41,228 bases of DNA from Vibrio sp. UBA2441 (lineage in GTDB: Bacteria; Pseudomonadota; Gammaproteobacteria; Enterobacterales; Vibrionaceae). Numbering within the stretch: position 1 is the first letter of the stretch; the number at the start of each line of letters is the position of its first letter. A model generated the notes under the pieces. That model did no database searches. It was not told the DNA's origin and saw only the letters and a program-made list of their open reading frames with translations. Where the stretch lies: the NCBI GenBank assembly GCA_002342685.1, contig DDQN01000034.1, positions 1-41,228 on the forward strand, in the 5' to 3' direction. Below are positions 1 through 6,191 of the stretch, in pieces. The position numbers and the translations under genes are program-made.

Positions 1-74
1 ATTGCATTAGCTAATTGTTTGCGTTCCATAAATATTTCCGAAAATTGAATAATTGGATTAAAAATATTGTATAG

Positions 75-99
75 CCGATAACCTGTAAACGGTTACCGG
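75..99 (-). terminator. Hairpin downstream of talB, possible terminator
   Basis: Inverted repeat CCGATAACC (75-83) and GGTTACCGG (91-99), 8 of 9 paired, lies just after the talB stop. Read on the minus strand it is followed by an AT-rich stretch with a T run only after about 12 bases, so it is a weak intrinsic terminator at best. The GGTTACCGG arm resembles the units repeated between moeA and moeB. Confidence 0.4.
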
Positions 100-117
100 C
101 CACGGTAATTGATTAGC

Positions 118-1068
118 TTATAGCTTTGCTGCGATCATTGTTTCAAGTTTGCCCTGATCAACAGCAAAATTACGAATTCCTTCCGCAAGTTTCTCTACTG
201 CCATTGGATCTTGGTTGTGCTCCCACAAAAATTCTGCGTGAGTCATTGGGGCAGGACGTTCTTTAACATCTGTTGCAGGGATCAGTTTTTGAACTACTTC
301 ACCTTCCGCGTCTTCTAGTTCTTGTAGAAGTTGAGGTGCAATAGTTAGACGGTCACAGCCTGCAATTTCAAGGATTTCACCAATGTTACGGAAGCTTGCG
401 CCCATAACAACAGTGTTATAACCGTGTTCTTTATAGTAGTTGTAAATGGCGGTTACAGATAAAACACCTGGATCTTCGCTTGCTTCAAAATCGCGACCTT
501 CTTTAGCTTTATACCAGTCCATGATACGGCCAACGAAAGGAGAGATAAGGAATGCACCAGCTTCAGCACAAGCACGAGCCTGCGCGAATGAGAATAGAAG
601 TGTCAGGTTACAGTTGATGCCTTCTTTTTCAAGAACTTCAGCAGCACGGATACCTTCCCAAGTAGAAGCAAGCTTAATTAGGATACGGTCGTTAGTGATG
701 CCTGCATCATTATACATTTTAACAAGCTGACGAGCTTTAGCGATGCTTGACTCAGTATCGTAGGATAGGCGTGCATCTACTTCAGTAGAAATACGACCAG
801 GAATAGTAGTTAGGATTTCTTTACCGATGTTAACAGCAAGCATGTCACAAGTGTCTTGTAGCTGTTGCGCTTTATCATCGCTTTGAGATTTCGCATATGC
901 GATAGCTTGGTCAATTAGAGGTGCATATTCTGCAATTTGAGCCGCTTTAAGAATCAAAGATGGGTTAGTGGTTGCATCTTCTGGTTTGTATTTACGAATT
1001 GCCTCGATTTCACCAGTGTCTGCTACTACTGTCGTTACTTTACGAAGTTGCTCTAATTTATTGCTCAT
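118..1068 (-). CDS. talB: Transaldolase (TalB type)
   Basis: Cytoplasmic transaldolase of the non-oxidative pentose phosphate pathway; it moves a dihydroxyacetone unit from sedoheptulose 7-phosphate to glyceraldehyde 3-phosphate. The 316 residues match the usual class I length. Asp17, Glu96 and the Schiff-base lysine Lys132 (in RILIKLASTWEG) fall at the same numbers as in E. coli TalB, and the TTNPS motif is at 33-37. ATG start with an AGGA ribosome site about 10 bases upstream. It diverges from a SorC-family regulator, which suggests control by a sugar phosphate. On the minus strand a TTGACT at 1122-1117 could be its -35 element, but no strong -10 is seen. A transketolase partner, if present, lies outside the window. 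Confidence 0.97.
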   Translation of the reverse strand: MSNKLEQLRKVTTVVADTGEIEAIRKYKPEDATTNPSLILKAAQIAEYAPLIDQAIAYAKSQSDDKAQQLQDTCDMLAVNIGKEILTTIPGRISTEVDARLSYDTESSIAKARQLVKMYNDAGITNDRILIKLASTWEGIRAAEVLEKEGINCNLTLLFSFAQARACAEAGAFLISPFVGRIMDWYKAKEGRDFEASEDPGVLSVTAIYNYYKEHGYNTVVMGASFRNIGEILEIAGCDRLTIAPQLLQELEDAEGEVVQKLIPATDVKERPAPMTHAEFLWEHNQDPMAVEKLAEGIRNFAVDQGKLETMIAAKL

Positions 1069-1467
1069 ATCCGTCGTCCTATCTTATTTAAGGCTTAACA
1101 TGGTCATATGTGTGCTAGTCAATCATTCGCTTATTATGACTAACCGATAAATTTTCAACCGCGTTCAATACTGCGTGAACATATGGAACGTGGTTGAGGA
1201 ATTGATATATCCAAACTAGCGGATCTGCATAATAAGTCAATCATGCATGCTTAATAAAAGTGATTTTAGTCAATCTTTGTGAAGATTAATGATTACCAAA
1301 CGTTTGGCTGGATTATTTGCTCCATTTTTAGGGGGGAAATAGGGTTGAAAATAGCGTGAGCGGATGTAACGTTGGTGAGCGAATGTTATGCATTGGTAAT
1401 GCTGATACAAAAGTACTATCATTGAACATCTGCTCACGCATGGTTGTTAAGGTCGCTAGAGGAAAAT
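1069..1467. promoter_or_regulatory. talB-sorC divergent intergenic region with several operator-like repeats
   Basis: About 400 bases between divergent genes. Seen by eye: (1) three copies of GTGAGCRRATGT near the regulator (separate entry); (2) inverted repeat CAACCGCGTTC (1156-1166) and GAACGTGGTTG (1186-1196), 10 of 11 paired; (3) perfect palindrome CCAAACGTTTGG at 1296-1307, whose core AAACGTTT is shared with LacI/PurR-family operators; (4) three same-strand copies of AGTCAATC at 1117, 1235 and 1268. This density of symmetry suggests more than one regulator acts here. No ORF of note. Confidence 0.55.
1356..1437. promoter_or_regulatory. Three-copy operator motif upstream of the SorC-family gene
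   Basis: GTGAGCGGATGT at 1356-1367 and GTGAGCGAATGT at 1375-1386 are direct repeats with a 19-base period, close to two helical turns. ACATCTGCTCAC at 1426-1437 is the same motif inverted; with flanks, copies 1 and 3 pair over 13 of 14 bases. A -10-like TACTAT sits at 1414-1419 between copies 2 and 3. SorC/CggR-family proteins are known to bind long direct-repeat or palindromic operators as tetramers, so autoregulation is likely (inference). Confidence 0.55.
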
Positions 1468-2448
1468 ATGAGTAATTCCAATCAGGATATTTCTGCGCAA
1501 AGTACTGATTTATTGACTGAAGTCTCGGTCGCCTATTATCAAGATGGGGCAACTCAAGAAGAGATTTCTAAAAAATTCGCTATCTCTCGTGCAAAAGTAG
1601 GTCGAATGCTAAAACAAGCCCGGGACGAGGGAATTGTTGAGATCACGGTGAAATACCATCCGGTATTTAGTGCCAAAATAGAGCAACGGTTAATTGATCA
1701 GTTTGGGGTTAAAAGGGCGCTAATTGCGTTGGATCAACCAAATGAGGAAGAGCAGCGTTCCCAGGTGGCGGGATTGGTTTCAAATTTTCTTTCCAGCACA
1801 TTGAAAGACGGCATGGTTGTTACCGTTGGGCAGGGGCGTAATGTATCGGCTGTTGCTCATCATGTTGGTGTAATAGCACCTAGAGCTTGTAAATTTGTTT
1901 GCGGAATTGGCGGTATTCATCCACGGGGTGGTATGTTTAACGCCGACCATATCTGCCGTCAGTTAGCAAAAAAGTATGGTGGTACATCGGAAACCTTATA
2001 TGCGCCCGCTTATGCTGAAAACAAAGAGCAAAAATCTGTATTTATGCAAAACGAAACGGTGAAGCAAACCCTGGATCTTGCACGAAAAGCTGACGTCGCA
2101 TTAGTAGGTGTAGGGGATATGAGTGAAAATAGTTATATGGTTGACTTGGGTTGGTTTACCGCTGATGAAGTGGTTCAATCTCGCTTAAAACAGGGGGTTG
2201 TAGGTGATTTTGCGGGTTATGATTTTTTTGATATTAAGGGAAATACCGCAAATACGGTGATGAGTGATCGAGTCATTGGTATTGGAATAGAAGAGTTTAG
2301 GCCTATATCAGAGGTGATAGCGATTGCGGCTGAGAATAGCAAACCTCTTGCGCTGTTGGGTGCCTTACGTACGGGCGTGGTTGATGTTATTGCTACGAGC
2401 GTGAGCAACGCGTTAACCGTTCTTAACCTTGATGAGCAGATGAAGTAA
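1468..2448 (+). CDS. SorC/DeoR-family sugar-binding transcriptional regulator
   Basis: DNA-binding regulator of 326 residues in the SorC family. An N-terminal helix-turn-helix (about residues 27-60, with TQEEISKKFAISRAKVGRML) is followed by a C-terminal sugar-phosphate-binding domain that resembles phosphosugar isomerases, with conserved-looking segments such as VTVGQGRNVSAV and FVCGIGGIHPRGG. The ATG at 1468 is chosen because AGAGGAAA lies directly upstream; a longer reading frame exists but lacks a ribosome site. It diverges from talB, so the likely targets are talB and itself, with a pentose- or heptose-phosphate effector (inference). The three-copy motif immediately upstream is the candidate operator. 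The family assignment is firm; the ligand is unknown. Confidence 0.9.
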   Translation: MSNSNQDISAQSTDLLTEVSVAYYQDGATQEEISKKFAISRAKVGRMLKQARDEGIVEITVKYHPVFSAKIEQRLIDQFGVKRALIALDQPNEEEQRSQVAGLVSNFLSSTLKDGMVVTVGQGRNVSAVAHHVGVIAPRACKFVCGIGGIHPRGGMFNADHICRQLAKKYGGTSETLYAPAYAENKEQKSVFMQNETVKQTLDLARKADVALVGVGDMSENSYMVDLGWFTADEVVQSRLKQGVVGDFAGYDFFDIKGNTANTVMSDRVIGIGIEEFRPISEVIAIAAENSKPLALLGALRTGVVDVIATSVSNALTVLNLDEQMK

Positions 2449-2484
2449 GATAATAAATAACCAGCATTTTTGGGTTAGTACTGG

Positions 2485-2658
2485 TTAAGTGGCCGGATTC
2501 GCTTGTTTCCATGTGATCAACTGGATCCAGACATTCTCTAGTTCACTCAACTCTTCGTCAGTTAATACAGAAGTACTTGATAGTTGACACTGACCGGTAT
2601 GTTTAATATTGACCTTAGCTTGAAAATCTTTTCTTAGCTGAGAAATATTGGATTCCAT
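2485..2658 (-). CDS. Small hypothetical protein, 57 residues
   Basis: Short soluble protein, not recognised. From ATG at 2658 it encodes 57 residues beginning MESNISQLRKDFQAKVN and ending ITWKQANPAT; the C-terminal half is acidic (TDEELSELENVW) and probably helical. Upstream in-frame starts would add up to 23 residues but have poorer ribosome sites. It lies between the convergent SorC-type gene and the moeB terminator, so it is probably its own transcription unit. No membrane segment or metal motif is visible. It could be a Vibrio-specific small protein; coding status is moderately likely only. Confidence 0.5.
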   Translation of the reverse strand: MESNISQLRKDFQAKVNIKHTGQCQLSSTSVLTDEELSELENVWIQLITWKQANPAT

Positions 2659-2730
2659 TTTACAACACTCTATAAAGTAAATTCCTAAGTTATTGTAATA
2701 TGATGCCATTATTATAATTTCAATCAATTA

Positions 2731-2764
2731 AAAAGTGTGATCGATTGGCACAGATCACACTTTT
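2731..2764 (-). terminator. Intrinsic terminator of the moeA-moeB operon
   Basis: Perfect inverted repeat AAAAGTGTGATC (2731-2742) and GATCACACTTTT (2753-2764) with a 10-base loop, 47 bases past the moeB stop on the minus strand and followed there by a T tract. TGTGATC/GATCACA resembles CRP half-sites, but the spacing is too long for CRP. Confidence 0.85.
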
Positions 2765-2810
2765 GATTCGATAATTGTATAAATAACTAAAGTTTTAATT
2801 AAAAGCTCAT

Positions 2811-3563
2811 CTAAGGGTGGTTGCAAATAGAGCAGCTTGAATTTCTATTTAGTTTCATCTCTCTCCAGCTCAATGTTAGTGCATCAAGAATCAGGAGTTT
2901 GCTGGTGACAGGCGTTCCGTAATGGGAAATGACTTTAATTGCCTCTAGCGCCTGCATTGCCCCAATAATACCGACAACAGGAGCCATCACGCCAGCTTCT
3001 ACGCATGTGAGTGCGTTAGTACCAAATAAAGCGCTTAAACAGTTGTAACACGGTTCGTTTTCTTTATAAGTGAAGACTGAAATTTGACCTTCCATTCGAA
3101 TTGCTGCACCGGAAACCAACGGAGTACTAGTCTTAAAACAAAGCTTGTTGAGTTGGTTTCTCGTGTCAACGTTATCCGTTGCATCCAATACGACATCATG
3201 GCTTTGAATGAGATCAAGTAGCTCGTCGTCGTTTAGCTTTTTTGAAATGGTATTAATCGTCGTATTGGGATTTAACTGTCCCAGACTCTGCGCCGCAGAT
3301 TCGACTTTGAGTTTTCCAATGTCCGCATCGGTATGCAGAACTTGCCTCTGCAGGTTGGATAGCTCTACGGTATCGAAATCAACCAGAGTAATCTTGCCTG
3401 CGCCGGCCGAGACCAGATACTGGCTACTAGCACAGCCAAGGCCGCCCGCACCAATGATTAAAATAGCGCTTTGTTTTAATGCTTCTTGTCCGTCAAAATC
3501 GAAGTTCTTCAAGATAATTTGGCGGTTGTAGCGTAGCATTTCGTGATCAGACAGAATTTCCAT
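2811..3563 (-). CDS. moeB: Molybdopterin-synthase adenylyltransferase MoeB
   Basis: Activates the small subunit of molybdopterin synthase (MoaD) by adenylating its C-terminal glycine, a cytoplasmic step in molybdenum cofactor synthesis; it is the bacterial relative of ubiquitin E1 enzymes. The 250 residues match the family. The nucleotide-binding loop GAGGLG is at 38-43, the catalytic Asp130 is in LDATDN, and the zinc ligands Cys172/Cys175 (CYNC) and Cys244/Cys247 (CSIC) match the E. coli numbers exactly. It is downstream of moeA on the same strand, separated by about 140 bases holding a tandem heptamer array, and is followed by a strong terminator. Its ribosome site is weak. Confidence 0.96.
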   Translation of the reverse strand: MEILSDHEMLRYNRQIILKNFDFDGQEALKQSAILIIGAGGLGCASSQYLVSAGAGKITLVDFDTVELSNLQRQVLHTDADIGKLKVESAAQSLGQLNPNTTINTISKKLNDDELLDLIQSHDVVLDATDNVDTRNQLNKLCFKTSTPLVSGAAIRMEGQISVFTYKENEPCYNCLSALFGTNALTCVEAGVMAPVVGIIGAMQALEAIKVISHYGTPVTSKLLILDALTLSWREMKLNRNSSCSICNHP

Positions 3564-3581
3564 AAAAGACCGGGATAGTTT

Positions 3582-3675
3582 GGGTTATAGGCTACCGATT
3601 ACCGGTTACCGCTTATGGGTTACCGGTTACGGGCTTTAGGTTATGGGTTATGGGTTATGGGTTATGGGTTACCCA
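3582..3675. repeat. Degenerate tandem heptamer array (GGTTATG/GGTTACC units) between moeA and moeB
   Basis: From about 3582 to 3675 the DNA is built of seven-base steps related to GGTTATG and GGTTACC. The cleanest part, 3639-3674, holds four perfect GGTTATG-type units in a row, then GGTTACCC; the 5' part (3590-3635) is degenerate, mixing GATTACC, GGTTACC and GCTTATG. On the opposite strand the units read CCATAAC. It lies inside the moeA-moeB operon, so it would be transcribed as a C-rich inter-cistron spacer. Copy number may vary by slippage. Confidence 0.8.
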
Positions 3676-3703
3676 TATCCGATTTCCCATTACCTGCTCT
3701 TAA

Positions 3704-4939
3704 TCAATACATCGTGTGGTTAAACATTTCTATTTGAACGGTTTCACCTACCTCAACACTGCCTCTGTCGCTTTCGATAACGACAAAACAATTACTCACG
3801 CTCATCGAACGGAATGCGCCCGAACTCTGGTTTCCTGACGATTCTACTTCGAACTTCCCGTCTACTAGTGAGTAAATACCACGTTGATAATCGGTGCGGC
3901 CTGGTTTCTTTTTAAATGCTGACTTAGTTACAGCAGAAATAGACTCAGGGGCTTTCCAGTTGGTTTCACCAGCTAGCTTGGCGAGTAAAGGCTGGACCAA
4001 TACATAACAAGTGATGGCAGCAGAAACAGGATTTCCTGGCAGACCACAGAAAATGGCATGGTCTAGTTTTCCATAAGCGAATGGCTTTCCTGGTTTAATA
4101 GCCAGTTTCCAAAAACCGATTTCGCCTAACTCCTCTAAAATATCTTTTGTATAGTCAGCTTCACCGACGCTGACACCACCAGAAGTCATTACTACGTCAG
4201 CTTCCAATTGGGCTTTTTCGAACGTGGCTCTTAATTGCTCTGGGATATCAGGAATAATGCCCAAATCGATACCTTCGCAACCGAATTTCTCCAGCATGAT
4301 TTTGATGCCGTAACGGTTGCTATCGTATATCTGTCCTTCTTCTAATGGGGTGCCAAGTGTTTTAAGTTCGTCTCCAGTAGAGAAAAAGGCCACTTTAGGT
4401 TTGTTATAAACACTCACATGGCTGATTCCCAGTGAAGCGATCATAGGAAGATCTCTTGGTGTTAATCTAGAACCTTTTGTCAACACAATAGCACCCTGAG
4501 CAATGTCATTGCCTGTAGGTCTAATATTGTTGCCTTCCTTTACGTCTGTTTTATTAAATAATACGCCTGCTTCAGTTACCTCAGTATCTTCTTGCATGAT
4601 TACGGCGTCACAGCCGTGTGGGATTTTTGCACCTGTCATAATTCGTAGACAAGTTCCCTCGGGCCATTCGCCCTCAAATGGCAAACCTGCAAATGATTTT
4701 CCAGCGAGTGGTAGCGTATTAGATTTAGCTAAGTCAGCTCGGCGAAGGGCATATCCATCCATCGCTGAATTATCAAAGGGTGGAACAAAAATAGGTGAGA
4801 GCAGATCTTCTGATAAAACAAATCCAACTGATTCGTCGAGAGGTAGTTTTTTTTCGGTAAGTTTAGCTTCAACACTGGAAAGCATCTTTTCAAGTGCTTC
4901 ACTAATTGGCATAAGACCTGGCGTATCACAGCAGCCCAT
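3704..4939 (-). CDS. moeA: Molybdopterin molybdenumtransferase MoeA
   Basis: Inserts molybdate into adenylated molybdopterin, the last common step of molybdenum cofactor synthesis. The 411 residues match E. coli MoeA. Visible hallmarks in order: PPFDNSAMDGYA near residue 53, TGAKIPHGCDAVIMQEDT near 101, PTGNDI, FSTGDELKTLG in the MogA-like domain III, SGGVSVGEADYTKDIL, KPGKPFAYG and GLPGNPVSAAITCYV. ATG start with AAGGAT upstream. It is first in an operon with moeB and diverges from folE across about 240 bases in which I see no recognisable site. Confidence 0.96.
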   Translation of the reverse strand: MGCCDTPGLMPISEALEKMLSSVEAKLTEKKLPLDESVGFVLSEDLLSPIFVPPFDNSAMDGYALRRADLAKSNTLPLAGKSFAGLPFEGEWPEGTCLRIMTGAKIPHGCDAVIMQEDTEVTEAGVLFNKTDVKEGNNIRPTGNDIAQGAIVLTKGSRLTPRDLPMIASLGISHVSVYNKPKVAFFSTGDELKTLGTPLEEGQIYDSNRYGIKIMLEKFGCEGIDLGIIPDIPEQLRATFEKAQLEADVVMTSGGVSVGEADYTKDILEELGEIGFWKLAIKPGKPFAYGKLDHAIFCGLPGNPVSAAITCYVLVQPLLAKLAGETNWKAPESISAVTKSAFKKKPGRTDYQRGIYSLVDGKFEVESSGNQSSGAFRSMSVSNCFVVIESDRGSVEVGETVQIEMFNHTMY

Positions 4940-5178
4940 AATGTATCCTTATTCTTGTTCTTTAAAATAACCGAGGAACAATAGCACATTTTGCTCTTAT
5001 CCCCACGTCGCAAGGTTCACAGAATAAATACATGTACTATTGGTAAGGGTTTAGTTTTACGTGGAACTTGAATCCTGTGTCTGAGGTCATTTGGTTATAT
5101 AGGTGAAATATTGGTTAAATCCGAGTATGCTTGTCAACCATTCGGGCAGAGTAATGAGTTCAAGTTGTAGGAGAGGCT

Positions 5179-5832
5179 ATGTCGAATATTAGCGAATCAG
5201 CAAAATTGGTTAAGGATGCGCTAGAAATGCGAGGGCTGGAAACGCCAATGCAATCTAACGATATGACTCGAGAAGAGAAGAAAGAACGCATCGAGTATCA
5301 CATGCGGGAAGTACTTCAGATACTTGATTTAGACCTATCGGACGATAGTTTGGAAGAAACACCGCATCGCATCGCCAAGATGTATGTAGATGAGATTTTC
5401 TCTGGGTTAGATTACAAAAACTTTCCTAAGATCACCGTCATTGAAAACAAAATGAATGTAAGTGAGATGGTAAGAGTAAAAGATATTACCGTAACGAGTA
5501 CTTGTGAGCATCATTTAGTGACTATTGATGGTAAAGCGGCGGTGGCTTATATTCCAAGAGGAAAAATTATCGGTTTGTCGAAGATTAACCGAATCCTGCG
5601 ATTTTTTGCTCAACGACCACAAGTTCAGGAACGTATGACACAACAGGTATTAGTTGCTTTGCAAACCCTGTTAGAGTCCGATGATGTAGCGGTTACCATA
5701 GATGCAACGCATTATTGTGTAAAGTCTCGTGGCGTTATGGATGCAACCAGTGTGACAACAACAACGGCACTAGGTGGTATTTTTAAATCAAATTCAGCAA
5801 CCCGACATGAGTTTTTGCACGGATTACGATAG
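5179..5832 (+). CDS. folE: GTP cyclohydrolase I (FolE)
   Basis: Converts GTP to 7,8-dihydroneopterin triphosphate, the entry step to tetrahydrofolate and related pterins. The 217 residues form the usual single T-fold domain. The zinc ligands Cys109, His112 and Cys180, and the catalytic His111, are all present in STCEHHLV and HYCVKSRGV, one residue behind E. coli numbering. The signature IGLSKINRILRFFAQRPQVQ is intact. The strong ribosome site AGGAGAGG precedes the ATG. It is monocistronic, with a terminator 30 bases after the stop, and diverges from moeA; both pathways start from GTP-derived pterins, though shared control is not shown here. Confidence 0.97.
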   Translation: MSNISESAKLVKDALEMRGLETPMQSNDMTREEKKERIEYHMREVLQILDLDLSDDSLEETPHRIAKMYVDEIFSGLDYKNFPKITVIENKMNVSEMVRVKDITVTSTCEHHLVTIDGKAAVAYIPRGKIIGLSKINRILRFFAQRPQVQERMTQQVLVALQTLLESDDVAVTIDATHYCVKSRGVMDATSVTTTTALGGIFKSNSATRHEFLHGLR

Positions 5833-5861
5833 TTATTTCGAGACTACACAATTAAATGAAC

Positions 5862-5893
5862 AAAGCCCAGACGAATAAGAGCTGGGCTTTTTT
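5862..5893 (+). terminator. Intrinsic terminator after folE
   Basis: AAAGCCCAG and CTGGGCTTT flank an 11-base loop and are followed by TTTTT. It lies between folE and the convergent small gene, and may work in both directions. Confidence 0.9.
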
Positions 5894-5898
5894 ATGTT

Positions 5899-6075
5899 TT
5901 ATTCATCATAATAATAGTCTTCAAGAGCGTATGGATCATCATCAAGGACATGTTCCATACGGCCCCGTAACTGCTCTAGCTGATATTCCAGCATATTCAT
6001 GGTTTCAATATCACCTTCTGAGCACGCAATATAAATTTGCTGTTCTAAGTCTTCAATTTTTTCTCGCATGTTCAT
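5899..6075 (-). CDS. Small acidic coiled-coil protein, 58 residues
   Basis: Unrecognised small protein starting MNMREKIEDLEQQ. The start at 6075 is set by AAGGAG seven bases upstream. The first 40 residues have heptad-like hydrophobic spacing (I, L, I, M, L, L) typical of a short coiled coil. The tail is very acidic and tyrosine-rich (DDDPYALEDYYYDE). No cysteine pair, signal peptide or membrane segment. It converges on folE and lies downstream of the cti gene on the same strand, about 115 bases after cti begins its 3' neighbour order, so it is likely transcribed alone. Its function cannot be inferred; a small partner or regulator protein is possible. Confidence 0.7.
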   Translation of the reverse strand: MNMREKIEDLEQQIYIACSEGDIETMNMLEYQLEQLRGRMEHVLDDDPYALEDYYYDE

Positions 6076-6191
6076 AACTTGCTCCTTATGTCGAGTGACC
6101 TTGATGACATAACGAGAGTGACACTGACCAAAATAATAGAGCAAACACGTGCACTGCTAGTTCAGATCAGTATCCAATCATCGTTGAGAAA

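Noticed and set aside
2731..2764. CRP site upstream of the 57-residue gene
   Set aside because: TGTGATC and GATCACA are too far apart for CRP; arms, loop and T run fit a moeB terminator better.
3582..3675. CRISPR or telomere-like array
   Set aside because: The units are contiguous heptamers with no spacers, and no cas genes are nearby; a simple tandem repeat explains it.
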